Of a stretch of DNA of 64,000 bases, positions 55,501-64,000 are shown piece by piece. This DNA comes from Haemonchus contortus (Eukaryota; Nematoda; Chromadorea; Rhabditida; Trichostrongylidae), in the NCBI GenBank assembly GCA_000469685.2, contig LS997562.1, positions 25,640,076 to 25,704,075 on the forward strand. The letters are read 5' to 3'. The notes under the pieces were generated by a model, which saw nothing but the letters and a program-made list of their open reading frames with translations, had not been told where the DNA came from and made no database searches. How positions within the stretch are numbered: the first letter of the stretch is position 1; each line of letters begins with the position of its first letter. Position numbers and translations under genes: made by a program.

Positions 55501-56387
55501 ATAGTCTCAGAATCACCGTCCTTTTCTTTAACTAGCTCTTAGAAACACGAGTCAGCAAAGAATCCTCACAAAAAGCCTATTGATCTGAAGGCTAACGGCT
55601 TGGGGTTGTCTCATTGCCTCGGGAAAAATATAATGATTTTATTTTACAAAGCGGGGAAATTACTATTCAAGAACACCATGGTGCCTTGGAATAAGACAGA
55701 CTTCACTTCTATTTCAGGACCTTATTCCAGCGCGCAGTCTGAAAATTACGGCTCTGAAGACCCTTTTTGGGGCAAAACTTCAGGCTGTGAACAGCCTTTT
55801 TCTGAATCCATCAAGCTTCGTATCCATTAAGCTTCGTACAAAACTTTTGTTTGCGATTTTATGGGTAGGCATGGGTAGGCACCTAGGGAGAATGGGCAGA
55901 AACCAGGTGACTTTACAAAGAAAATTGGCTGAAGTACGGAAGCACCGGTTCTGTGGAGAAAGGAATTGGCTCTTGAACCTAGAGAAAAGAATGATCTATT
56001 TATAGCGGTGAACTGTTTTTGCATGTTTTTATATACACTTTTTATCTGGTTTTCATAGAGTATGAGATTTGAGCGTTTGAGTGTTTTTTCTCGTGGCGTT
56101 ATTTTTCCCTCTCATGTAATTAGAAGATGGGCAGAACCTTCGCACCAAACAAACAGACAAACACCAAACTTGTATTTTACATATAGTGAGGATAAGATAG
56201 CAAGTGTCTATGTGCTAATGAATAAAAATATCCTCGCATATAGCATAGCTTTCAGTGTCACTGGTGACCGGCAAGGTCAAATGCTACAGCTGCATCGCGC
56301 CCTTGAATACCACTGATTGGTCCAACTACTGTAATTCAAGGACGTTCTGTGAAGGAGAGTACTGCACGAAAGGAAGAAATGCAAAAT
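52526..56387 (+). CDS. Candidate secreted Ly6/uPAR-like protein (N-terminal part)
   Basis: Exon 1, 52526-52559, encodes MKLPAAILLLS and ends in phase 1 at a GTGAGT donor. Exon 2, 56256-56387, follows AGCTTTCAG and completes the codon, giving a signal peptide that runs ...SVSLVTG and then KVKCYSC, NYCNSRTFCEGEYCTKGR. The spacing CYSC...C...FCxGxYC is that of nematode Ly6/uPAR-type three-finger domains. Exon 2 ends at GTAAGT in phase 1; the exon(s) holding the remaining cysteines and the membrane-anchor end were not found. The 3.7-kb intron is full of repeats (SINEs, RTE fragment, old TIR element), which is unusual for so small a gene and could mean the two exons belong to different genes. Confidence 0.5.
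53050..53290 (+). repeat. Microsatellite and tRNA-like SINE fragment
   Basis: (GGTC)n and (GCTC)n units at about 53055-53102 lead into AAATCGTGGACTATGAAAGC and then a box-B-like GGGGTTCGAATTTC (53157-53170). A related head (GGTCGCGCGATCAGTCGCGC, AAATCGTGAACTACGAAAGC) recurs at 53634-53690, so this is one dispersed repeat with a tRNA-derived part. Confidence 0.45.
53805..54060 (-). repeat. tRNA-derived SINE with intact A and B boxes
   Basis: On the minus strand TGGTGTAATGG (54037-54047) fits the RNA polymerase III box A consensus and GGTTCGAATCC (53991-54001) fits box B exactly, about 35 bases apart as in a tRNA. The tail (53805-53935) matches the fragment at 36598-36750. T-stem pairing is imperfect, so it is a retroposon, not a working tRNA. 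Confidence 0.6.
54190..54500 (-). pseudogene. RTE-type LINE fragment (C-terminus of the reverse transcriptase protein)
   Basis: Read on the minus strand with several frame changes: WFDYVMRYCEDGWT, VTDQVTPSVKRTPRRLPPRW, then RVERYWRRLEDIDDKRGNRD. The 'KRTxxRxPxRW' and 'WRRLEDIDD' blocks resemble the end of RTE-clade LINE proteins. A second scrap of the same end (ALLKIDD, then CGGGACAACAGG) is at about 61085-61180. Both are decayed. Confidence 0.55.
54549..55060. repeat. Old, diverged copy of the CAGTACTCGCC-type element
   Basis: Order of blocks follows the family: CCGTACTCGCTGGAAGAACTC, GCTAGCTCGCGTCTTTTCAGC, GAGTGCACACTTCAATGCTTG, TGGAGGCTATAGAC, GGGCAAAATGATAAGTCGATT. Many substitutions, so an ancient insertion inside the Ly6-like gene's intron. 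Confidence 0.5.
55061..56255. other. Intron/intergenic DNA
   Basis: No supported gene. Frames of 60-76 codons at 55342, 55600 and 55787 show no motif. At 56140-56190 an ACAAACAGACAAACACC run precedes ACATATAGTGAGGAT; similar CAAACAGACAGG runs end LINE-like sequence at 60220-60270, so a LINE 3' tail is possible. Confidence 0.3.
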
Positions 56388-58437
56388 GTAAGTTTGAAAA
56401 GCAGCTTTCACCATGTTTTTCATATGCGCCCAAACTAAAGCTCAACTCGGGAGGCTTGTTCCAAGACCGATGCGTTCCTTTACATCTCGTTCAGCTCCAC
56501 CCCCCCCCTACCCCTTCCGCCCTCCCTTATGCCATACTTGCCGTAATAAGGTCGAAAAACGTCTTGTATAGAGCACGGGCGAGGTTCAGCGGCCTTGTGG
56601 AGTGTCACTTTTTCAAGAGACCCCCATGTAGGAAGTACAAACAACCTATTCTAACCCATGGCGACAATTAAAGAACCTTTCGGACAACTTCGGCTTGATG
56701 TAGTCATCTCTTTGCGCAATAAGAGCACGTTGAATCTCGTCCAAACAGCCTTACATGCCATTCCCGTCACGGTGATCTCGTACAACCTCCACTTCCACTG
56801 CTTTCAAAAAGCCTTGAAGTAGACGGATTTCCTCGCGCTCTTCGCCGCCGATGTATTCCTCTCCTTTAACACTTCCGCTTCTCAACCTAGAAAGGGTACA
56901 GCAAAATCTGTGAACTGTACCTTTAACGTGTGGGTTCCGCTGTGCAAGCCTTTTACGGGGTAAGCCTCGTAAGTAACGAACGGTTCGTGCACTCCGTTTC
57001 CGGGGCGAGTCACAGGGTTACATGCTTGTTTGATGCTAGCACAGCGCGCTTCCACGATTACCTCCTTTCTTATGTAGAATCGCTACTTGGCGAAAGAGGA
57101 CAAGGAGGAAGTCAGAAAAGGACAGTGAAGTGTGATTGCCAATATTCAAGGGAATCAGAACCGAGAACAAGGACGATTGTCGAACTCTTCAATTGAGTAT
57201 TCATTTTGGAATTCATCAGCTTCAAGCCAGTCGTGAAGGTTTCGTTGATTTCACCCGTATAACCTTTTGCTCTCCACACCTGACGGTTAAATTGTTCATA
57301 CAGTGACGACGCCAGGACATTCACTGAGGATGGGGTAGTTTATTTGAGAGAGTAGCACCCTTATATACACACCCTCCCTCTATCATGCCCTGTCCTCTTA
57401 TCCTTCTTCATTCTTCACTCTCGCACGTTCACTCACACCCTTACACATACGAGCTCCAGTAATGCCTTTCTTCATAGACCATACTAAGGCCATATCTATG
57501 TGATGCAGAACCAGGAATGAAGGACAGCAGAAAACGAAAAGGCTAGAAACCGGTTACATGTAGTTTTCTTTACTATTCTCTCAACAATTAAGAATGCTGT
57601 CATACCGCTCACCTCCTTGCCCAGCTTTATGAGTGGTGATACTGTTTAGTTTCTGATCTGAACCCACCTATCTGCATCCTTCAAGCTAGATGTGTCTAGA
57701 CGAGTTCCGGGCCATATGATCGGTACCGAAAAGAAGGGAACAGGTGCATCCGTGCGAAATGAACCACAGCACTGGCGGCGACCGGTACCGAAGTTTGCCT
57801 TAGGACTTTCTGGAAAATGAGTTTGGTTCTTTGTCATGCAGCTGTCTCCTCCTCATTTCGTTCTACGCTTGTTGCCGTGCCGCACCTGGCGCTTTCGAGT
57901 GACGACTCACGCAGAGATGGTAAGACAAAAATGGAAATCAGGTTTCCCATCCAGGGGTGGTCTACGTATCATTGCATAGCATTCGATGTGAAGAATTCAA
58001 TATTGTGCAATGTAAACATTTGTAACGCAAAAACAACGTAAACGCAGTCAAACCTTACCAAAGAATGTCACGTATTGATAGTGAGGGTCACACAACAAAG
58101 GTAGAGTCTCAATTCAGTTGTTAATTCTTATGTTAATCACTTTTAACTTTCTAATATGAAAATCTAAAAATCGAATTTTCAGCCAACGGAATACTCTATA
58201 AATGCTCCTCCTCTCCTCCGCTTGTAGATACCATAGTGCAAGGCGAGTTTTCGAAAATTTTAGCCAGCAAAACCTTTCTCCTCAACTGCAAAAGCATGAA
58301 AAAGAGTTGCTCATATTAAAAGTAGAGTGCTTTTCGAGTAGAGGTTCAAATATGAAAGGCTAAATTTTGTTCATTGTTGCTGACTTCTCGGATCTGCATT
58401 GTGACTCGTAAATGTTAGAGGGCTGTTAGATGCGACC
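56388..58437. other. No supported gene
   Basis: The remaining exons of the Ly6-like candidate should lie here if it is real, but I could not place them with confidence. A poly-C tract is at 56500-56513. Short frames on both strands at 56930-57324 and 57646-58041 lack motifs. Confidence 0.3.
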
Positions 58438-59093
58438 TTAAAGGCACAGCTCATGATAATTTTAGTTAACTCAGATTATGACGTAAGATGGAAAATAGTG
58501 CGATGGAAGCGAAGGAACCGCGTGGATCGGTGTTTTCGAAGTGAAAAAAGGCTTTGAAAAATTGTTAAAAAGGGGGCTGGACGAGAATGAGACCAGAAGA
58601 ATGAAGAAGAGTGGGGCGTCTGGACGAGCTACGCACAGTGCTCATTGCGTATGTGTGGGACCTGGCGCAAATAACTGACTACGGTAAGCAAAAATTCATT
58701 CGCTCATGAGCGTAAGCAAACAAAAAAACCTCTGGTTACAGCAAAAATAGCTCCTCTTTCTCAGCCTCTTGGGGTAGGAGATTGAATAAGGGATCGCGGC
58801 AGCAAAAAGAATAACAGAGGAGAAAAGAATGGGAGAAAAAGAATTGCCTCATCATTCGGCGGTCAGCTGATTGTGTGTGGGTCCTAGAACGAATATTCTG
58901 TGTTGCCTCGACACTCGTCTGACGTGAAATCAATCGAGAAGAGGGTAAGCCACTTAACTGCAACAGGGCTTTCACTATGCCCTGACCGTCGAGATTTTGC
59001 AGCGAGAGGGTCCCTTCTACCACCCATGAGGGCCACTAAGTATTCCGAAGGGAAGAGCTCAGTAACCATTCTTATGGTGAACCGTGCTTTTAA
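58438..59093. mobile_element. TIR element, second copy (empty site of the Gypsy insertion)
   Basis: Homologous along its length to the split copy at 28305-28713 / 36068-36153: same ends (AAAGGCACAGCTCATGAT ... GGTGAACCGTGCTTTT), shared blocks GGGGGCTGGACGAGAATGAG and ATTGTGTGTGGGTCCTAGAAC. It carries the unbroken AGAGGGTCCC site at 58994 where the other copy holds the Gypsy element. About 186 bp at 58682-58867 is present only here, itself looking like a small insertion. TTAA at both ends may be the target site. Confidence 0.75.
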
Positions 59094-59380
59094 GTAATCG
59101 AAGGGAGAGGCGTGATCATTCAAAAAACGCCTTTTCTGTCTGGAGGTAGCTCAGGCACTAGAATGCACAGCCCACATGAACTTACACGCACGATATACTG
59201 CGCATCTCATAGCTGCTAATCTTGAAATCATTCACTGTCTTGCTCACCGCCTTGCCATTGTGGAATACCTGTGCTTCACCGAAGATGAAATGGGATTTTT
59301 CGCACTACTATCATTCATCTGCCCCGTCAAAGCATGCATTCGATAACATACCGATCGATGGTCTCAATGTGGTTCTACAC

Positions 59381-59893
59381 AGCAGCATGGTTTCGATCCT
59401 CCGACCGGGGTTTAGAAGACTTCGATCATTGTTTTTTTTTGAGTCATGGGCCGGTCATGCTTCCACTGCGCCGCGCTCCTGCACGACATAGGTAAGGCTC
59501 TATCAGTCCAAGACCTGTATTAATCGATTTTCTTTGAAGAGAAAGTAAGCAACAGCGGACGGTTTTGATCCAGCGACCTCTAATTTATGGGCCCAGCGCG
59601 TTTCCACTGCGCCACGCTGCTGCATGGCATAAGTAAGAATCTACGAGTCGAAGGCCTGCATTATTCCATGCTCAATTTTCTTTGAAGAAATAAAAATAAG
59701 CAGCGAATTATTTTGATCTACCAACCTCTGTGTTACAGGCCCAGCACGCTTCCACTGCACCCCGCTGCTGCATGGCATAAAAAAGGATCTATCAACTAGA
59801 GGCTTGTATTATTCGATGCCTCAATTCATCTTCGTTGAAGAAAGAAAAAATTAGCAGCGAGTGGTTTGCCCAGCGCGCTTCCACTGCGCACGC
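59381..59893 (-). repeat. Tandem array derived from initiator tRNA-Met
   Basis: Four tRNA-like units, about 152 bp apart, on the minus strand: 59381-59482 (with an internal insertion), 59548-59622, 59698-59770 and 59852-59893 (truncated). The second reads AGCAGCGTGGCGCAGTGGAA, CGCGCTGGGCCCATAAATTA, GAGGTCGCTGGATC, closely following animal initiator tRNA-Met including the CAT anticodon. The third has lost the CAT. Each is followed by the same spacer (TTTCTTTGAAGAAA, GGATCTATCA). Pairing is broken in all, so these are tRNA-derived SINE units in tandem, not working genes. Confidence 0.75.
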
Positions 59894-59899
59894 ATCTCT

Positions 59900-60290
59900 G
59901 TCAAATTTGAACTTCTCAGGTCCAAAAAGACAATTTTTGCGCACCCCTCGCCTCCAGTGGGCGGGTCTTACACCTATTATGTGCCATTGGTGTCCCCATC
60001 TTACTGCCTATATCCCTTCTAAATTTGAACTCTCCAGGCCCAGGAGAACAGGGGTTAAAGATCTTCGGTGTTTTGCGTTTTTCGCGGACGCCCCGCCTCT
60101 AGTGGGCGGAGCCCTGAAACACGTGTTATCGTGTAGTTCGGCTCATTCCCCACCTGTTCCAACCTGGTTGAGCCGTTCCAGTCGATTTCTAGAGGGCGCC
60201 ATATAAGATGGTTACAAATAGACAAACAGACAGGCAAACAAACAGACGGATTTATGGTTTACATATAGCTTACTACCACCTCACAGTAAA
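59900..60290. repeat. LINE-like 3' tail, likely
   Basis: Two related blocks (CAAATTTGAACTTCTCAGG and AAATTTGAACTCTCCAGG; CCTCCAGTGGGCGG and CCTCTAGTGGGCGG) lead to ATAGACAAACAGACAGGCAA and TTACATATAG. Similar endings near 56150 suggest a dispersed retroposon tail. No protein recognised. Confidence 0.35.
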
Positions 60291-61237
60291 CAAGAAATAG
60301 CGAGTGGAATCATGTAGGAAAGCAGAGCCTCAGGTTGCACGCGTAATACGGTCAGGTCACATGGACAAATACTTACTGCACTACTCACTCACGTAATCGG
60401 TTCCATGTATTCAATCCTCAAACAGCTTTGTTGAGTTAGACTCTTTCTGTTCTTGGAAACGGCAAAGAAAAATGGCGATTGCATTTTGTTTATCGGCAGC
60501 CAAATCCTATTCAAAAGGTCACATTCTAAGCAACATATTTTTTAGAGTGTCAAATGGCACAGACGGAGACCGGAATTCTAAAGAACTGCTACTGCAAGAA
60601 CAATAACTTCTGCAACTCTTCTTCAACCGCAACATTGACTACTGTGGCCATTCTCACGTTCATATTTTTATGGTATTGACGTGGCTGAGGAAATCCTTTC
60701 TATGTTTGTGAACAACTGTTATAAAGGCCGTGATATTTTACCAGTCCCATCTCCTAAGCTTCAGTAGAGTCAGTTTACATTAAAAAGCTAGCTCTGTACG
60801 AGATTAAATTCATTGTTTCTCTATTTATTGTAAGATGATTAAGTGTTAGCAGACATTGATTGACTAGCACGATTTATATTTTAATGCGTACCTTACGATA
60901 ATTCAGTCTGTTCGAAAATGGTTAATGGTCAAAAATCTGCACAGTGAAGGCTCGACGGAAGGTTGCCTTAGCGCATCGAACAATAGTGAACTCGCTAGAA
61001 AAAAAGATGCGCAATCGACAAATGTATAGCTTTGTAAAAGCGAGTTCCGTGAAGGTCGTGTGAACTTCTGTTTCCCTCGTGGGTTTTGAAATGGTCTCAC
61101 CTGTATTCCCAATATCACCTGTTGTCCCGTTAATCATCGATTTTCAGCAATGCCCAGTAACGCCTTCATTCGCCCCCTAACGCGAACAGAGTAGGCCAGC
61201 GGATCATTCTCGTTAGAAGGACACAATGCATGGCATA
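60291..61237. other. Intergenic DNA with an RTE scrap
   Basis: No gene seen. 61085-61180 resembles the end of the RTE fragment at 54.2 kb on the same strand. Confidence 0.3.
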
Positions 61238-61673
61238 TCATTCTTCAAGGCTTTCGTGAGGACTCATTAGGGTGAGCAACGGCGTCCCTGGTCTTCGTTG
61301 GAAGGACGGGCTCGGAAATCGGATTCTCTTCTGCACCTGCGAGTAAGGGAAATTCTTAGTATCGTCGTTTCCACAGCGCGCTGAAGGACGCTGGCTGCAT
61401 GCTTCTGCTGCTTCTGTAAAGACATACGCCAAAGCAACGTCGAGAAGGTGGCTGAATGTTTTTTGTCTTCTTCACTACTCGCTCGATACTCTTGAATGTT
61501 CCCAATGCTGTGGGTTTCATCCTGCTCAGCTCTGGGGCTGGGTCGTTAATCATACTGACTTCTCGACGTGGGTTCTGACTAAGCTGAAGGGAGTCTTTCT
61601 TTAAAAATCTCCTCGACGACCTCAATAACGTAAGCACAGCACAGGAAAAGATAATAGAAATGTCACATAGCAA
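61238..61673 (-). CDS. Candidate small secreted basic peptide, two exons
   Basis: Exon 1 (61428-61673, 82 codons) starts MLCDISIIFSCAVLTLLRSS, a short hydrophobic core fitting a signal peptide, and ends RRCFG at a GTATGT donor. Exon 2 (61238-61336) follows TTACTCGCAG in the same phase 0 and reads VQKRIRFPSPSFQRRPGTPL to a TGA after SLEE. The intron is 91 bp. The 114-residue product is rich in Lys/Arg pairs (RRFLKK, VVKKTKN, PPSRRCF, VQKRI), so proprotein-convertase processing into small peptides is possible. I know no family. Coding status rests only on the clean phase and splice sites. Confidence 0.35.
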
Positions 61674-62198
61674 TGAGCAAACTTGCTGAAATCTTTCCGC
61701 TCGAGAGAATGAAAGGTGGCGGGAATTTTCGAGTTGACCGCTGCCATGTCTCCCTTGTCAATTAGAAAATCACAGCCGAAAAATTAGTATTATCAAGAGA
61801 ACGGAGTTCCCGTAGAAAATTAAGCGAGGGCTCAACTGCGCGTAAACATGACATTAGTTGAAAGATTGTTCTCGTAGGGTGTGCCAAGCAAAATATGAGA
61901 CCCCTGAAGAATGCTACTCTATGTAAGAAATCCCCAGCCGCCACTTTCATGATTAATCGCAAGTGTAACACTAAAGGGGTGAAAAAACCCTTGCATTGTC
62001 AAAACATTGCTATTACTAGTAGTAATATGGGAGCGGTTGCTACGGACGATGAGGAATTCAAAGCAGGTCCACCCGCTCGAATGAGAGCACATCAATGTTT
62101 TCTAACTGTAAAGATTTTTATTCCAATCGAATTCAACGTGACTCTCAAGCTGACGGCAATCCAACTTCAACAAAAAATACTCAATTTCGATTGTAACG
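61674..62198. other. Intergenic DNA
   Basis: No supported gene. A 106-codon plus-strand frame at 61895 runs into the TIR element and shows no motif. Confidence 0.3.
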
Positions 62199-62200
62199 TA

Positions 62201-64000
62201 CAGTACTCGCCGTAAGAACTCAAAAATTCACGAGAATACGCGAGTTCGCGTCGTTTTCGTCTTTTCTTTATAAATCGCTTCAAAATAAGTTAATCGAGAA
62301 GAAAAAGATACCGTTAAACTAAGCTCATCGAGCTCTACAAGAAGGTACCCTAAAATGTTGAAAATGCTTTATTTTGGATTGCGCCATGCACTTGAGCTCC
62401 ATCCGAAAAGTGATTGCATGCACATGGGGTGCACGCTTAAGGGCCTGTAGGGGCTCATTGGCTCCTGAAGATGATCTGTTCAGAAATTGCTTCGGATTGC
62501 GCCACGTACTCGACTTTACTCACTACAATGTGGAAATGATTGTTGGTTTTGTTCAGTCTCCATCGTTCCCTTTTTGAGTTGGAGGCTGTAGATGGTCGCA
62601 TCTACGGTCTCTGCACTCAATACTCCACTTCATAGGTTCCATTGAGAAAATGACATCAATTTATGGCAAAATAACGGAGTCGATTTTTTTGGCCTTTTCC
62701 CATTTTTGGAGGAACTTGTCTACAGAATATGAGGAGATGGTGTTAAGGCACTCCACACTGTCGTAGACATCTCTTTATTGTCCTCAAGTCTGTAATGGCA
62801 CACCCTATCACAAATCAAAATTTCTCCCTTGGTATGGCCCCAAACTTCGAACTTCGTCAAGCCCAAATCATAATACAGTGTTTTTTCCCTTCCCGTTGGT
62901 CTTTTTGCAGCTGCGTTGCACACTGTTAGACTCCCCGTGAAAAATCCTATCGAATGACATTTAGGTCGACCCGTGACGAAAACCTCCCTCCACAACCACT
63001 TTCTGCAGTAGGCGTGTCTCTGAGCGGTTTCCTGCAGGGCGTGTTTTGATACGCATGCGGCAGAACTGTAGTGGAGGGAATTCGGAAGCTTTCAAATGAT
63101 AATTATTTGAATGGGGGATTAGATCTGCTGGTGGCGGGGCACTGAAGTGGCGAGAAGGGGGTTGGATCGATTAATGACCACTTTAGCGGGAGGTAAGATC
63201 TGCAGGGGACGGGGTACTGTAGTGGCGGGATAGTGGGGCAGTTTGAATGGGAGTTTTGTGACGGTCTGAAAGAGCGGTTCCCATCGTTCATTCATAATGT
63301 GGAGGCTGTAGATAAGTGCATCTACGGTCTCTGCACTCAACACTCCTCCTTTAAGAGTATGGCATAGATTTACGGCAAAATAACGGAGTCGATTTTTTTG
63401 GCCTTTTCCCATTTTCGGAGAAAATTCTCTACGGAACCTGAGGAGGCGGCAGCGAGGCAATCCTCTATTGTAGACTAAACTTTGTGTTCTGCAAAGCTAT
63501 TATGATGCACCTTATCAAAGATTAACAGTCCTCTCTTGGTACGGCTCCAAACTTCGCTTATCGTCACGCTCAAATTACAAAAATATGCTTTTTCCCCTTG
63601 CCGCTTGAATTCTTGCAATTAAATTGTATACTGTTAGATTCTCCGTAAAAAGTGCTATCTAAGGATTGTTTCTTCCTCCAGCGGAAAAGAAAAAAACGTT
63701 GTTTTATGATTTGGGTTTGATGAAGTTCGAAGTTTGGAGCCATGCCTGGAGAGAACTGTTGATCTTTGCTAAGGTGTACCATAACAGCCTCAAAGAACAC
63801 AAGGAGTAGTTCACAATAATAGATTGCCTCGCTGCCATCTCCTCAGGTTCCGGAGAAAAACTGTTCCAAAAATTGAAAAATGCCAAAAAATCGACTTCGT
63901 TATTTTGCCTTAAATCGATGTCATATTCTCAACGGAACCTGTAAGGAGGAGTGTTGAGTGCAGATACCGTAGATGCGACCATCTACAGCCTCCAACTCAA
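62201..64000. mobile_element. Tc1-like TIR element (family CAGTACTCGCC), third copy, runs off the window
   Basis: Starts CAGTACTCGCCGTAAGAACT after TA (62199-62200) and follows the palindrome copies block by block (GCACATGGGGTGCACGCTTA, CTTCGTCAAGCCCAAATCAT, GGTCGACCCGTGACGAAAAC), then continues through the middle part lost from the left palindrome copy (63060-63290) into the opposite arm. The far end is beyond 64000. More diverged from the two palindrome copies than they are from each other. Confidence 0.75.

Noticed and set aside
59548..59622. Functional initiator tRNA-Met gene
   Set aside because: The anticodon region is kept but the anticodon stem, T stem and acceptor pairing are broken, and the unit is one of several decayed tandem copies.

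Overview
The window reads as a chromosomal piece of a parasitic strongylid nematode, most likely a hookworm (Ancylostoma/Necator type). The reasons are: small split genes with worm-type TTTCAG splice acceptors, several start codons sitting just behind free-standing acceptors as expected for spliced-leader trans-splicing, housekeeping genes of animal type, and two near-identical double-domain CAP/SCP-TAPS genes (the 'Ancylostoma secreted protein' family that is expanded in hookworms). No species name can be fixed from sequence alone.

Layout. 0-25 kb is gene-bearing: on the minus strand an unidentified last exon (40-141), an orotate phosphoribosyltransferase (767-1791), mitochondrial ribosomal protein S6 (3019-4195) and the autophagy protease ATG4 (5847-10315); then a dead mariner element (13.1-14.2 kb); then Integrator subunit 2 on the plus strand (15737-22330), convergent with the exosome cap protein CSL4/EXOSC1 on the minus strand (22624-24776). 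25.1-36.8 kb is a transposon layer cake: a complete 970-bp TRIM-like LTR element with a perfect 5-bp target duplication; then a Penelope-like element remnant holding a TIR element, itself holding a young, full-length Ty3/Gypsy retrotransposon with a single 2171-codon gag-pol frame and LTRs that differ at only two positions.

36.78-51.39 kb is the outstanding structure: a 14.6-kb inverted repeat. Each arm carries one complete 14-exon, 449-residue, double-CAP-domain secreted protein gene; the two genes are divergent and face each other across about 1.5 kb of shared upstream DNA whose centre holds nested palindromes. Homology between the arms stops exactly at the outer ends of two copies of a TA-flanked, Tc1-like terminal-inverted-repeat element (ends CAGTACTCGCC), so the whole unit has the form of a composite transposon carrying an effector gene pair, or of a palindrome made by aberrant transposition. 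A Penelope-like element has entered only the left arm, replacing about 470 bp.

51.4-64 kb is mostly repeats: tRNA-derived SINEs, an RTE-type LINE fragment, a second copy of the TIR element that hosts the Gypsy insertion (an empty-site comparator), a tandem array derived from initiator tRNA-Met, and another copy of the CAGTACTCGCC element running off the right end. Inside this lie a candidate Ly6/uPAR-like secreted protein with a 3.7-kb first intron and a candidate two-exon 114-residue secreted peptide gene.

The housekeeping genes serve separate pathways (pyrimidine synthesis, mitochondrial translation, autophagy, snRNA 3'-end processing, RNA decay) and show no clear operon; gaps between the three minus-strand genes are 1.2-1.7 kb. 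Exon boundaries were worked out by hand from reading frame, splice dinucleotides and phase; where phase closes perfectly (CAP genes, mrps-6, most of OPRT) confidence is high.
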